Below are positions 17,499 to 26,584 of a DNA stretch of 64,000 bases, one piece after another. The stretch is from Shewanella pneumatophori (GTDB taxonomy: Bacteria > Pseudomonadota > Gammaproteobacteria > Enterobacterales > Shewanellaceae). The stretch lies in NCBI RefSeq assembly GCF_023283895.1, contig NZ_JAKILB010000012.1:1-64000 (forward strand), read 5' to 3'. The translations under genes and the position numbers were made by a program. Below the pieces are notes generated by a model. It saw only the letters and a list, made by a program, of their open reading frames with translations, had not been told where the DNA came from and did not search any database. Position 1 is the stretch's first letter. The number at the start of each line of letters is the position of its first letter.

Positions 17499-19685
17499 AT
17501 GCGGGTATTAGCCGGCAGGCCTTACCCATTAGGGGCAACTGTTGAAGATGGCGGCGTCAATTTTGCGCTATTTTCAGCTAATGCCACTAAGGTGACCTTG
17601 TGTTTATTTGACCGCAGTGGTCATTTTGAAACTCAGCAAATTGTGCTTGAGCAAAACACGCAGCAGGTTTGGCATGGGTTTTTAACAGGCATTGAAGCAG
17701 GTCAAGTATACGGTTATCGCGTTGATGGTCTGTACGAGCCCCATTCTGGTCATCGCTTTAATCCACATAAATTGTTACTCGACCCCTATGCTAAGCAATG
17801 GGTTGGGCAATTTGTTGAGCACGATAGTCATTATGCATACGATAAGAGCAGTAGCGATGAGGACTTATCACTGGATCTGCGCGATAACAGTGAGTTCATG
17901 CCCAAATGTAAGGTCATCGATGTTAGTCACTTAACTCCAATCGCACCTTTGCAAAGAGGGCAATTTACCGAGAACCTAAGTCAATCGGTTAACTTGGCTA
18001 ATGCGGCTTTAGCGCCAACGCCTACACCAATAGCAGAAAGCATCCTCTATGAGCTACATGTTAAAGGGTTTACCCAGCAACATTCTCAAGTAGCGCCGCG
18101 TTATCAAGGCACTTTTTTAGGCCTAGTAGAGCAAGAACCACTTGAATATTTAACCCAGCTTGGAGTGACTGCTGTTGAATTACTGCCAGTACACAGTTTT
18201 ATCTCAGAAGCGTTTTTACAAAACAAAAGCTTAAGTAATTACTGGGGCTACAACAGTCTAGGTTTTTTTGCGCCCCATAGCGGCTATTTAAGCCACGCCA
18301 ATATCGATGAGTTCCGCCAAATGGTAAGTAAGCTGCACCAGGCTGGCATCGAAGTCATATTGGATGTTGTTTATAACCATACAGCAGAAGGTAATCATTT
18401 AGGGCCAAGCTTAAGTTTTAAAGGCATTGATAACCTGAGTTATTACCGCCTGCAAAGTAATGATAAACGCTTTTATATCAATGATACAGGTTGTGGTAAT
18501 ACCCTAAACATTAGTCATCCTCGAGTGTTGCAGTTAGTGATGGACTCGCTGCGCTATTGGGTTGAAGTGATGGGTGTTGATGGTTTCCGTTTTGATTTAG
18601 CCAGTACGCTTGGGCGCGAGTCTTATGGTTTTGATGCTGGTGCAGGCTTTTTCGATGCAATAGCCCAAGATCCGCTGTTAAGCCGGGTGAAGTTAATTGC
18701 TGAGCCTTGGGATATTGGCCCAGGAGGTTATCAGCTTGGGGCTTATCCTCAAGGGTGGAGTGAGTGGAACGATAGGTACCGCGATACATTAAGGCGCTTT
18801 TGGCGCGGTGACTTTGGTATGTTGCCAGAGTTTGCTCGCAGAATTCATGGCTCTAGCGATCTGTTTGAACATTCTGGCCGAACCCCGAGTGCCAGCATTA
18901 ATTTTATCACTAGCCATGATGGCTTTACCTTGTATGATTTGCTCAGCTTTAGCGAGCGACATAACTTAGCTAATGGTGAAGATAATCGCGACGGTCACCA
19001 AGAAAACTTTAGCCATAATCATGGCGTTGAAGGGCCAACCGAGCAGGCGGATATTATTCGTCTGCGGCAGCGGCAATCTCGAAATTTACTCACCAGTTTA
19101 TTGTTATCTCAAGGCATCCCTATGTTGCTGGCAGGCGATGAGTTTGCTCACAGTCAACAAGGTAATAATAATGCTTATTGCCAAGATAATCCGCTGACTT
19201 GGCTCAATTGGCAACACAGTGCAGAGCAGCAACAACTCATTAAATTCACCCAGAATCTGATTAGTCTAAGAAAGCGTTTTCAGGCGCTTCGTTACCCGCG
19301 TTACATTCATAACAATACTCAAGATAACTCACCATTATTAGATTGGTTTTGCCGCCAAGGCGAGCCGATGAGCAAGGTGTTGTGGGCTGAGGGGCAAACT
19401 CGCAGTTTAAGCCTTGTGCTGCGCGGAGAGTTAGATGCAACTGAGTCTGGTGAGCAAGCATTGTTATTGATGCTTAACAGCGATGAACAAGCGCTAGAGT
19501 TCACCGCACCGCCGTTAAATGGATTTTCTGCTTGGCAACAACTCATCGACACCCATGCTGAAGCACTTGATGAGCAAATTTGCCTGACTGATAAGGCTGC
19601 CACGCTCGACGCTAATCAAACCCTATTGTTACCAGACCGAAGCTTAATGTTGTTTTACGCCAAATCACAAGGAGTGACTGCATGA
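17499..19685 (+). CDS. glgX: Glycogen debranching enzyme, GlgX/isoamylase type
   Basis: The 728-aa GH13 enzyme hydrolyses alpha-1,6 branches, mainly on limit dextrin left by phosphorylase. The N-terminal CBM48 starts at once (GRPYPLGATVEDGGVNFALFS region). The barrel contains EVILDVVYNHTAEGN, the nucleophile in GFRFDLAST (about 365), the Glu in LIAEPWD (about 402) and the Asp in TSHDGFTLYD (about 473). It starts three bases after glgB and its stop overlaps the glgP start (ATGA at 19682-19685), which points to translational coupling. E. coli GlgX is about 70 residues shorter; the extra length here is spread over the middle and the C-terminal domain. Confidence 0.95.
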   Translation: MRVLAGRPYPLGATVEDGGVNFALFSANATKVTLCLFDRSGHFETQQIVLEQNTQQVWHGFLTGIEAGQVYGYRVDGLYEPHSGHRFNPHKLLLDPYAKQWVGQFVEHDSHYAYDKSSSDEDLSLDLRDNSEFMPKCKVIDVSHLTPIAPLQRGQFTENLSQSVNLANAALAPTPTPIAESILYELHVKGFTQQHSQVAPRYQGTFLGLVEQEPLEYLTQLGVTAVELLPVHSFISEAFLQNKSLSNYWGYNSLGFFAPHSGYLSHANIDEFRQMVSKLHQAGIEVILDVVYNHTAEGNHLGPSLSFKGIDNLSYYRLQSNDKRFYINDTGCGNTLNISHPRVLQLVMDSLRYWVEVMGVDGFRFDLASTLGRESYGFDAGAGFFDAIAQDPLLSRVKLIAEPWDIGPGGYQLGAYPQGWSEWNDRYRDTLRRFWRGDFGMLPEFARRIHGSSDLFEHSGRTPSASINFITSHDGFTLYDLLSFSERHNLANGEDNRDGHQENFSHNHGVEGPTEQADIIRLRQRQSRNLLTSLLLSQGIPMLLAGDEFAHSQQGNNNAYCQDNPLTWLNWQHSAEQQQLIKFTQNLISLRKRFQALRYPRYIHNNTQDNSPLLDWFCRQGEPMSKVLWAEGQTRSLSLVLRGELDATESGEQALLLMLNSDEQALEFTAPPLNGFSAWQQLIDTHAEALDEQICLTDKAATLDANQTLLLPDRSLMLFYAKSQGVTA

Positions 19686-22177
19686 CAACGCCTGTAAAAC
19701 CGAATGTTAAAAGTAAGTCCAAAAAGCAAGTTACTGCCAAAAAAGCTGCTGCAAACAGTTTGCCGCAAGATTTAGATGCCTCATTAGCTAAGCGAATGCA
19801 ACGCCACGTTAGCCATGGATTAGGCCGTGATAAGCATAGTAAACAGGAGCTATTTCAAGCATTAGCGCTGAGTATTAAAGAGGAGATGCTTGCACGTTGG
19901 CGGGCAACTCGTCAGCTAGATAGTCAGTTTGAGTGCAAACAGGTGGCGTACTTATCGCTGGAGTTCTTAATGGGCAGAGCCATGGGCAACGCGATTATGA
20001 ACTTAGACTTGTTGCCTGAAACCAAGGCGCTTATGCAAGATTACGCTGTTGAGCTCGAGGAGCTTGAAGAAGTTGAGCATGATGCTGGGCTTGGTAATGG
20101 CGGACTTGGCCGGCTGGCAGCGTGTTTTCTTGATAGCTGCGCCAGCCTTGATTTGAGTGTAACAGGTTACGGCATTCGTTATGAATATGGCATGTTTGCC
20201 CAAAAGCTGGTGGACGGTTTTCAAGTAGAGCGTCCAGATCGCTGGCTTAGAGAAGGTAATCCGTGGGAGGTGCGCGTCTCTGAGCATAATGTCACTGTGC
20301 CATTTTTCGGCCACACCAGCAGTTATGTTGACCCTAATGGTCGCCGCAATGTGGTTTGGTTAGACACTCAAGATGTGTTGGCCGTTGCTTATGATATGCC
20401 TGTGCCGGGTTATAAGAACGATCGCATCAATACCTTAAGGCTGTGGAAGTCTGAAGCGACTGATGACTTTGACTTAGAAGAGTTTAACCAAGGTGATTAC
20501 ACCGAAGCGGTAGCAAGAAAGAACCTTGCAGAGCAGATCACTATGGTGCTTTATCCCAATGATGCCAGTGAAAATGGCAAAGAGCTGCGCTTACGTCAGC
20601 AATATTTTTTAAGCTCGGCCAGTCTGCAAGATCTACTCAATAATTGGGTTCGCAAACACGGTAACGACTTTAGCCAATTTGCTAAATACAACGTGATGCA
20701 GCTTAACGATACTCACCCAAGTATTGCTATTCCAGAGCTGATGCGTTTACTCGTTGATGAGCATTTCCTTGAATGGGACGATGCGTGGCAAGTTGTCAGC
20801 CAAACAATGGCTTATACCAATCACACCTTGCTACCTGAAGCGCTAGAGCGCTGGCCTGTACGTATGCTGGGGCATATGTTGCCGCGTATTTTAGAAATCA
20901 TTTTTGAAATCAACGCCCGTTACCTAGAGCTTGTTGCCCACCAGTGGCCGGGAGACGAGCAAAAGCTCGCGGCGATGTCGATTATTGAAGAAGGTCAAGA
21001 GCAGCATGTGCGTATGGCATATTTAGCCATAGTTGCCAGCTTTTCAGTTAATGGTGTGGCCGGGCTACATAGCAAGTTATTGACCTCAGGTTTATTTAAA
21101 GACTTCTATCAATTGTGGCCTGAGAAGTTTAATAACAAGACCAATGGTGTGACTCCAAGGCGTTGGCTAGCTCATTGTAATCCAGAGCTTGCGGCATTAT
21201 TAACCAAGCGTTTGGGCGCTGATTGGGTAAGCGATTTAAGCCATCTTAATGCGCTTAATGCATTTACCGACGACAAAGCATTCTTGCGTGATTGGCAGCA
21301 AGTAAAGCTTAACAATAAAGCGGTACTAAAGCAGTTGATTAAAGCTGAATGTGACGTTGATTTTGATGTCAACATGCTGTTTGACGTGCAAGTAAAACGC
21401 ATTCACGAATACAAACGTCAGTTACTTAATATTTTGCACATCATCCACCTTTATCACCAAATTCAACAAGGCAACACCAGCAATATGGTGCCGCGCTGTA
21501 TCTTAATTGGTGGTAAAGCCGCACCTGGTTATGCCATGGCCAAGCTGATTATTAAATTAGCTAGCAATGTGGCGCACATGGTCAACTCTGACGCTGAGGT
21601 GGCTAAGTACCTAAGAGTGGCCTTCCTACCAAATTATAACGTTAGTGCGATGGAAAGAATCTGTCCGGCGACAGATGTTTCCGAACAGATCTCCACCGCG
21701 GGCAAAGAAGCGTCTGGCACTGGCAACATGAAGTTTATGATGAATGGTGCGGTCACCATAGGCACCTTAGATGGCGCGAATGTGGAGATGCTAGAGGAAG
21801 TCGGTGAAGACAACTTTTTCTTATTTGGCCTGACTGCTGAGCAAGTGATGGAGCAGCGCCTTAATTATCAACCACAGCAATTTATCAATGCCTCGCCCGC
21901 ACTTACAGAGGTATTAAGCCTGATTGAAAGTGGCCACTTTAGTTTATTAGAGCCGGGGATTTTCGCGCCGTTATTAACCGCAATTACCAGCCCAGATGAT
22001 CCTTGGATGACGGCGGCTGATTTTGAGTCCTACCGTTTGGCGCAAGAGCGCGTGGCTAAGGCATACAAGGACCCTATCACTTGGACGCAAATGAGTATCC
22101 GTAATACTGCGGCAAGTGGCCGTTTCTCTAGCGATGTCACCATTGCTCAATATCGTGATGAAATTTGGAGAGCGTAA
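19682..22177 (+). CDS. glgP: Glycogen phosphorylase
   Basis: The 831-aa GT35 PLP enzyme releases glucose-1-phosphate from glycogen chain ends. The N-terminal 30 residues are Lys/Ala-rich (KSKSKKQVTAKKAAANS) and precede the family start. Seen are YLSLEFLMGRAM, DAGLGNGGLGRLAACFLDS, NDTHPSIAIPELMRLL, KRIHEYKRQLLN, and the PLP lysine in GTGNMKFMMNGA near residue 684, followed by GTLDGANVEM. ATG 19682 overlaps the glgX stop and has CAAGGAG upstream. Its product joins the central pathways through phosphoglucomutase. Confidence 0.96.
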   Translation: MTTPVKPNVKSKSKKQVTAKKAAANSLPQDLDASLAKRMQRHVSHGLGRDKHSKQELFQALALSIKEEMLARWRATRQLDSQFECKQVAYLSLEFLMGRAMGNAIMNLDLLPETKALMQDYAVELEELEEVEHDAGLGNGGLGRLAACFLDSCASLDLSVTGYGIRYEYGMFAQKLVDGFQVERPDRWLREGNPWEVRVSEHNVTVPFFGHTSSYVDPNGRRNVVWLDTQDVLAVAYDMPVPGYKNDRINTLRLWKSEATDDFDLEEFNQGDYTEAVARKNLAEQITMVLYPNDASENGKELRLRQQYFLSSASLQDLLNNWVRKHGNDFSQFAKYNVMQLNDTHPSIAIPELMRLLVDEHFLEWDDAWQVVSQTMAYTNHTLLPEALERWPVRMLGHMLPRILEIIFEINARYLELVAHQWPGDEQKLAAMSIIEEGQEQHVRMAYLAIVASFSVNGVAGLHSKLLTSGLFKDFYQLWPEKFNNKTNGVTPRRWLAHCNPELAALLTKRLGADWVSDLSHLNALNAFTDDKAFLRDWQQVKLNNKAVLKQLIKAECDVDFDVNMLFDVQVKRIHEYKRQLLNILHIIHLYHQIQQGNTSNMVPRCILIGGKAAPGYAMAKLIIKLASNVAHMVNSDAEVAKYLRVAFLPNYNVSAMERICPATDVSEQISTAGKEASGTGNMKFMMNGAVTIGTLDGANVEMLEEVGEDNFFLFGLTAEQVMEQRLNYQPQQFINASPALTEVLSLIESGHFSLLEPGIFAPLLTAITSPDDPWMTAADFESYRLAQERVAKAYKDPITWTQMSIRNTAASGRFSSDVTIAQYRDEIWRA

Positions 22178-22239
22178 TAGATGGAACAGACCAATTTAAT
22201 TCAAATCAATTTAGTAGCAAGTTCAAGGAGTGAACGTAC

Positions 22240-23508
22240 ATGACCAAAACCAACCCGCGCTATATCAGTAATTTAACTCGTGACACCTACGCTATTATTC
22301 TTGCTGGTGGCCGAGGCTCTCGCTTGCATGAATTAACCGACTGGCGTGCTAAGCCTTCTCTGTATTTTGGCGGTAAGTTTCGTATTATCGATTTCCCATT
22401 ATCAAACTGTATTAATTCAGGGATCCGCCGCATTGGTGTCGTTACCCAATACAAGTCTCACTCATTAATTCGTCACGTTATGCGCGGCTGGGGCCACTTT
22501 AAAAAAGAGCTAGGCGAGTCGGTAGAAATTTTGCCTGCATCGCAGCGTTACTCTGACAACTGGTATCAAGGAACTGCGGATGCGGTATTTCAAAATATCG
22601 ATATTATCCGCCATGAACTGCCGAAGTACGTGATGATTTTATCTGGCGATCATGTCTACCGCATGGATTATGCTGGCCTTTTAGCTACTCATGCTGAATC
22701 TGGCGCCGATATGACAGTATCTTGTTTAGAGGTGCCAGTTGCTGAAGCGACTGGAGCATTTGGTGTAGTTGAAGTGGATGAGTCTAAGCGTATTCTTGGT
22801 TTTGAAGAAAAACCTGCATTGCCAAAGCATCTGCCAGAAGATCCTGAGATGTGTTTAGCCTCAATGGGGAATTACGTTTTTAATACTGAGTTTTTGTTTG
22901 ATCAGCTAAAGCGTGATGCGCAAAATGAAGATTCAGACCGTGACTTCGGTAAGGATATTATTCCCGCAATTATTAAAGAACATAAAGTCTACGCCCATCG
23001 TTTCCGTAGCGCCTTTCCAAATGAAGAAGCCTATTGGCGCGATGTGGGCACTTTAGATTCTTTTTGGCAGTCGAATATGGAGCTGCTTTCTCCTACTCCA
23101 GCGCTGAACCTTTACGATGCCAAATGGCCAATTTGGACCTATCAAGAGCAACTACCGCCAGCAAAGTTTGTGTTTGATGACGATGACCGCCGCGGTATGG
23201 CATTAGACTCAATTATTTCCGGTGGTTGTATTATCTCTGGCTCCACAGTGCGTCGTAGTGTGCTGTTTAATGAGGTGCGAGTTTGCTCTTATTCAAGTGT
23301 TGAAGACTCGGTGATCTTGCCTGATGTGGTCATTTTGCGTAATTGCAAAATCAAAAATGCCATCATTGACCGCGGTTGTATTATTCCAGAGGGCAGTGTG
23401 ATTGGTTATAACCATGAGCAGGATAAAGCTAAAGGCTTTAGAGTGTCTGAAAAGGGCAAGGTGTTAGTCACACGCGACATGCTAGGTTTACCTGTGGGGT
23501 ACGAGTAA
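22240..23508 (+). CDS. glgC: Glucose-1-phosphate adenylyltransferase (ADP-glucose pyrophosphorylase)
   Basis: The 422-aa product makes ADP-glucose, the committed step of glycogen synthesis. The nucleotidyltransferase domain shows LAGGRGSRLHELTDWRAKPS and FPLSNCINSGIRRIGV, the product/substrate loop WYQGTADAVFQN, DHVYRMDYA, and the glucose-1-P Lys region GFEEKP. The C-terminal part is a left-handed beta-helix. The N-terminal activator-site region is close to E. coli GlgC (431 aa), so control by fructose-1,6-bisphosphate type effectors is likely. A strong SD (AAGGAGTG) lies before ATG 22240. glgA follows three bases after the stop. Confidence 0.96.
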   Translation: MTKTNPRYISNLTRDTYAIILAGGRGSRLHELTDWRAKPSLYFGGKFRIIDFPLSNCINSGIRRIGVVTQYKSHSLIRHVMRGWGHFKKELGESVEILPASQRYSDNWYQGTADAVFQNIDIIRHELPKYVMILSGDHVYRMDYAGLLATHAESGADMTVSCLEVPVAEATGAFGVVEVDESKRILGFEEKPALPKHLPEDPEMCLASMGNYVFNTEFLFDQLKRDAQNEDSDRDFGKDIIPAIIKEHKVYAHRFRSAFPNEEAYWRDVGTLDSFWQSNMELLSPTPALNLYDAKWPIWTYQEQLPPAKFVFDDDDRRGMALDSIISGGCIISGSTVRRSVLFNEVRVCSYSSVEDSVILPDVVILRNCKIKNAIIDRGCIIPEGSVIGYNHEQDKAKGFRVSEKGKVLVTRDMLGLPVGYE

Positions 23509-23511
23509 TTT

Positions 23512-25233
23512 ATGTCGATATTGGATAATCAATATAATCCCCCTCAGGCAAGAGTGTTAATGCTTGCGGCTGAAAATGGCGCCATCCCTGGCGCTAAAGT
23601 TGGCGGCATGGCTGATGTGTTACGTGATCTGCCGCTTGCGCTGGCAAAACTCAATATCGCGGTTGATGTGATAATGCCAAGCTTTGGCTCATTAATCGCT
23701 TCGGCAAATGCCCATTGGGTAGCTAACATTGACGTTGATTTTCAAGGGCAACATCAGCGCGTAGCGGTTTACCGCGCTGCTAACCCAAAACTTGAAAACA
23801 GCCACTTTTACCTTTTTGAACATGGGCTGTTTAACGGCAGCCTTGGCGCTTATTCGCAAGGGGATGCACAGCGCCCGTTTGCTGAAGATGCGACCAAGTT
23901 TGCACTGTTTAACTTGGCGGTAGCCGAAGCCCTAAGTCAGGATTTTTATACCGATAAACCGCGACAGGTTTTTAACGAGCTTCCTAGTCATATTCATCTG
24001 CACGATTGGCATACAGGCATGTTTGCAGCGCTGCGCGCTTTTGATCGCCGCTACCGCTTTTTACAAGACTTGCCTTGTGTGTTTAGTATTCACAATTTGG
24101 CACTGCAGGGCATTAGGCCGTTAAGTGGTGATTCATCGTCGCTTGCAGCTTGGTATCCAAGATTAACTGCTAAACTTAGCCCCGAGCAGCTTTGCCAGTT
24201 ACAAGACCCGCGTTATTACAACTGTGTCAACCCTATGCGCGCAGGCATAGTGCTTAGCGATAAAGTGCATTTAGTCTCACCGAGTTACGCCCATGAAGTG
24301 CTTCGGCCATCGGCGCCAGCACAAGGCTTTTTTGGTGGTGAGGGACTAGAGCATGACTTGCAAGCAAAGCTAGATAAGCAGGCATTGGTGGGGATTTTAA
24401 ATGGCTGTATGTATGGCGATGAAACACAAGCAACTGACTCTTTAGCTGCGAGCTGTGATTCAAAACTCGATTTTGTTGAGCAAGCTTTAGATAAGCTTAT
24501 TAATTGGCAAGTGGGAAAATTGCAGGTCAGAACTCAGGACTTTATTGCTCAGAGTCGATTGCAGCAGTGGCAATCTGGCAGCCTAAATAGCGTTAATCAA
24601 GCCAAAGATGTTAAAGGCTCAAACGCGCAGCAGGCATTTTTGTTGACCTCAGTTGGCCGCTTAACTGATCAAAAGGTGATGATATTGCGTCATCGCTTTT
24701 CTTTAGAGGTGAGTGACAACAGCTTGCGCGGTAAAACCGTGTTAGAAGTGCTGCTGGCGAAACTTGCTGAGCATGATAGCCACGCTCGCTTTGTGATGCT
24801 TGGTAGCGGTGATAATGCTATTGCCCGTGAGTTTGCTGATATCGCCGCCAGACATAAGCAGTTTATTTTTATGGATGGTTACGATGAGCAATTATCAAAA
24901 CAGTTATATGAGTTAGGCTCATTGTTTTTGATGCCGAGTTCATTTGAACCTTGTGGGATCAGCCAGATGTTAGCAATGCGAGCAGGGCAGTTGTGCTTAG
25001 TTAATCATATCGGCGGCCTTAAAGACACGGTACATCATTTAGAGACTGGTTTTGTATTTGAGGGCGAGGATATACAGCAGCAAGGTTTATCATTGTTAGC
25101 GACCTTTGATAAGGCGTTATCTATGGCTGGTAGTGCGACATGGCAGCAAATGCAGCAGTGCGCTAAGTCAGTTCGCTTTGACTGGCTAAGCCAAGCAAAA
25201 CGCTATAAAAGCGCGCTTTATGATTTGGTTTAG
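23512..25233 (+). CDS. glgA: Glycogen synthase (GT5), divergent and long
   Basis: The 573-aa enzyme transfers glucose from ADP-glucose to glycogen ends. It keeps the GT5 signature KVGGMADVLRDLP near residue 29 (KTGGLADV in E. coli), HLHDWHTGMFAALR near residue 163, VGRLTDQKV near residue 384, and the retaining-GT SSFEPCGISQMLAMRAG near residue 482. It is about 100 residues longer than E. coli GlgA (477 aa). The usual NGID block after the mid-linker reads NGCMYGDE, followed by an insert rich in Gln/Ser before GRLTDQK. Position in the operon makes the role secure. A terminator follows at 25277. Confidence 0.9.
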   Translation: MSILDNQYNPPQARVLMLAAENGAIPGAKVGGMADVLRDLPLALAKLNIAVDVIMPSFGSLIASANAHWVANIDVDFQGQHQRVAVYRAANPKLENSHFYLFEHGLFNGSLGAYSQGDAQRPFAEDATKFALFNLAVAEALSQDFYTDKPRQVFNELPSHIHLHDWHTGMFAALRAFDRRYRFLQDLPCVFSIHNLALQGIRPLSGDSSSLAAWYPRLTAKLSPEQLCQLQDPRYYNCVNPMRAGIVLSDKVHLVSPSYAHEVLRPSAPAQGFFGGEGLEHDLQAKLDKQALVGILNGCMYGDETQATDSLAASCDSKLDFVEQALDKLINWQVGKLQVRTQDFIAQSRLQQWQSGSLNSVNQAKDVKGSNAQQAFLLTSVGRLTDQKVMILRHRFSLEVSDNSLRGKTVLEVLLAKLAEHDSHARFVMLGSGDNAIAREFADIAARHKQFIFMDGYDEQLSKQLYELGSLFLMPSSFEPCGISQMLAMRAGQLCLVNHIGGLKDTVHHLETGFVFEGEDIQQQGLSLLATFDKALSMAGSATWQQMQQCAKSVRFDWLSQAKRYKSALYDLV

Positions 25234-25276
25234 CGAGTTGTATTAGTCGCTAAGATAGCCCAGCGTAAATATAATA

Positions 25277-25310
25277 AAGGCTCAGCCAAATTAGTGGTTG
25301 AGCCTTTTTT
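25277..25310 (+). terminator. Rho-independent terminator of the glycogen operon
   Basis: The stem AAAGGCTCA (25277-25285) / TGAGCCTTT (25299-25307) has an inner CCA/TGG pair and six T's. It sits 43 bases after the glgA stop. Confidence 0.9.
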
Positions 25311-25394
25311 ATTTAAGCTTTTATCGTTAACTATAAGGTTAAAATAACAAAGCTACCGTCATGAGCTTAAAGCAACAAGGCTAAAGTAAAGAAC

Positions 25395-25868
25395 TTAAAG
25401 CAACAAGCTAGGGTCGATTTCATGGTACTGGTTAACAGAGTCAATCAGTGATTTTGCGGTTAAGCTTGGCACGCCATAAACCTGAGTTTCCACGCCATAC
25501 TTTTGCTGGATTTTTTGCATCAGCAAATCAAAATCTCCGTCACCGGATAGCAAAATAACACTGTCTACTTCACTTGCTGCTTCCATAATATCTATAGTTA
25601 TGCCCACATCCCAGTCACCTTTGGCTGAGCCATCACTGCGCTGGATAAAAGGTTTTAGTTTTACCTCAAAGCCAATGTGTTTTAATGCGTCTTGAAACTT
25701 GAGCTGGCCGTCATCACCGCGATGAATTGCATAAGCGGTGGCCTGTACTATATCGCCCTCATAGCCTAAATGTTGCCACAGTTTACGATAGTTAAACTGT
25801 TGGCCGTAGGCTTGGCGACAGGTGTAGTAGATGTTTTGCACATCAACAAACAGAGCGATTTTTTTCAA
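25395..25868 (-). CDS. NYN-domain (LabA/DUF88-like) putative ribonuclease
   Basis: The 157-aa single-domain PIN-like protein carries conserved acidic residues of the NYN fold: ALFVDVQNIYYT (Asp9 and Asn12), GDWDVGITIDI (Asp86 region) and LLSGDGDFDLLMQ (Asp109-113 region). Such proteins are predicted metal-dependent RNases; LabA itself affects circadian gene expression in cyanobacteria, which says little about the role here. It stands alone between the glycogen operon terminator and a small gene on the same strand 275 bases upstream. The 275-base leader shows only loose ACTAAT/GCACT-like short repeats and no gene. Confidence 0.85.
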   Translation of the reverse strand: MKKIALFVDVQNIYYTCRQAYGQQFNYRKLWQHLGYEGDIVQATAYAIHRGDDGQLKFQDALKHIGFEVKLKPFIQRSDGSAKGDWDVGITIDIMEAASEVDSVILLSGDGDFDLLMQKIQQKYGVETQVYGVPSLTAKSLIDSVNQYHEIDPSLLL

Positions 25869-26143
25869 AGTAGACTCATTTAGTTAGGCTCATTTAGTAA
25901 GACTTAATTTTGCTGAGCATAGGCAGAAGTTGTTAGCTAGCTAGATAGATAGATGCTAATTGATGAGACTAGCACTAACTCACAGCGCTCGCACTAATTG
26001 ATTACACTCGTACCGGCTCATTGCGCTTGCATTGACTCATGAGACAAGCCGACCATCTTGTGATAGTCGATTATACATAACGATACTTTAGTTGTGTTGT
26101 TAGTTATGTTGCTAGCTATGCGGTTAGCGAGTGTTACAACTGA

Positions 26144-26356
26144 TTATATATAGATATCAATATCAGGTAGGTAGTTTTGCGATGATTGGCGTCTATCGTA
26201 GGCCTTTAGTTTACTGTTCGCTCGATTGTCGCGTCCTGAGCGTCTTTCTACAATAAATTGGCCGTCAATATGCACAGTGTCAAAGATATTACTGTCATCG
26301 GTGTCAATTGAGGAGTCATAGTGAGCATTGTTGCGAGTAAAGTCAGTTTCATCCAT
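26144..26356 (-). CDS. Small acidic/basic protein, 70 aa, unknown function
   Basis: Family not recognised. The first 32 residues are acidic (DETDFTRNNAHYDSSIDTDD). The second half is basic and holds two copies of an Arg-rich motif, ERRSGRDNR and YDRRQSS, of the RRSGxDRR type seen at the ends of many small proteobacterial proteins. There is no signal peptide or membrane segment. The gene is supported by an almost perfect Shine-Dalgarno sequence, AAGGAGGT, seven bases before ATG 26356. It is separate from the RND operon, which ends in a terminator at 26484-26516. Confidence 0.65.
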   Translation of the reverse strand: MDETDFTRNNAHYDSSIDTDDSNIFDTVHIDGQFIVERRSGRDNRANSKLKAYDRRQSSQNYLPDIDIYI

Positions 26357-26483
26357 AAGCGTGACCTCCTTGTGCGAATAAAGCGTTTGCTAGGTGGCAG
26401 TATATCCTCCTGCCTTAATACCAATAAGTATAGAATCAATATCAAGCTTTGCTGTGTGTTTTTATACCAATCAGTAAAAACAA

Positions 26484-26516
26484 AAAGGAGCTCATATTAT
26501 GAATATGGGCTCCTTT
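26484..26516 (-). terminator. Terminator of the second RND operon
   Basis: The 15-base arms 26484-26498 and 26502-26516 (AAAGGAGCYCATATT, one G-T pair) are followed on the minus strand by TTGTTTTTAC. It lies about 70 bases past the stop of the leftward pump gene. Confidence 0.85.
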
Positions 26517-26584
26517 ATAGTGAGTAAGATTATTGCTAGTTAGCTTTTACTCTCCAGCTGTGACTTATCATCAAGTCATCAATA

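Noticed and set aside
25869..26143. GATAGATA/ACTAAT-like short repeats as a CRISPR or VNTR
   Set aside because: Units are irregular, very short and without constant spacing.
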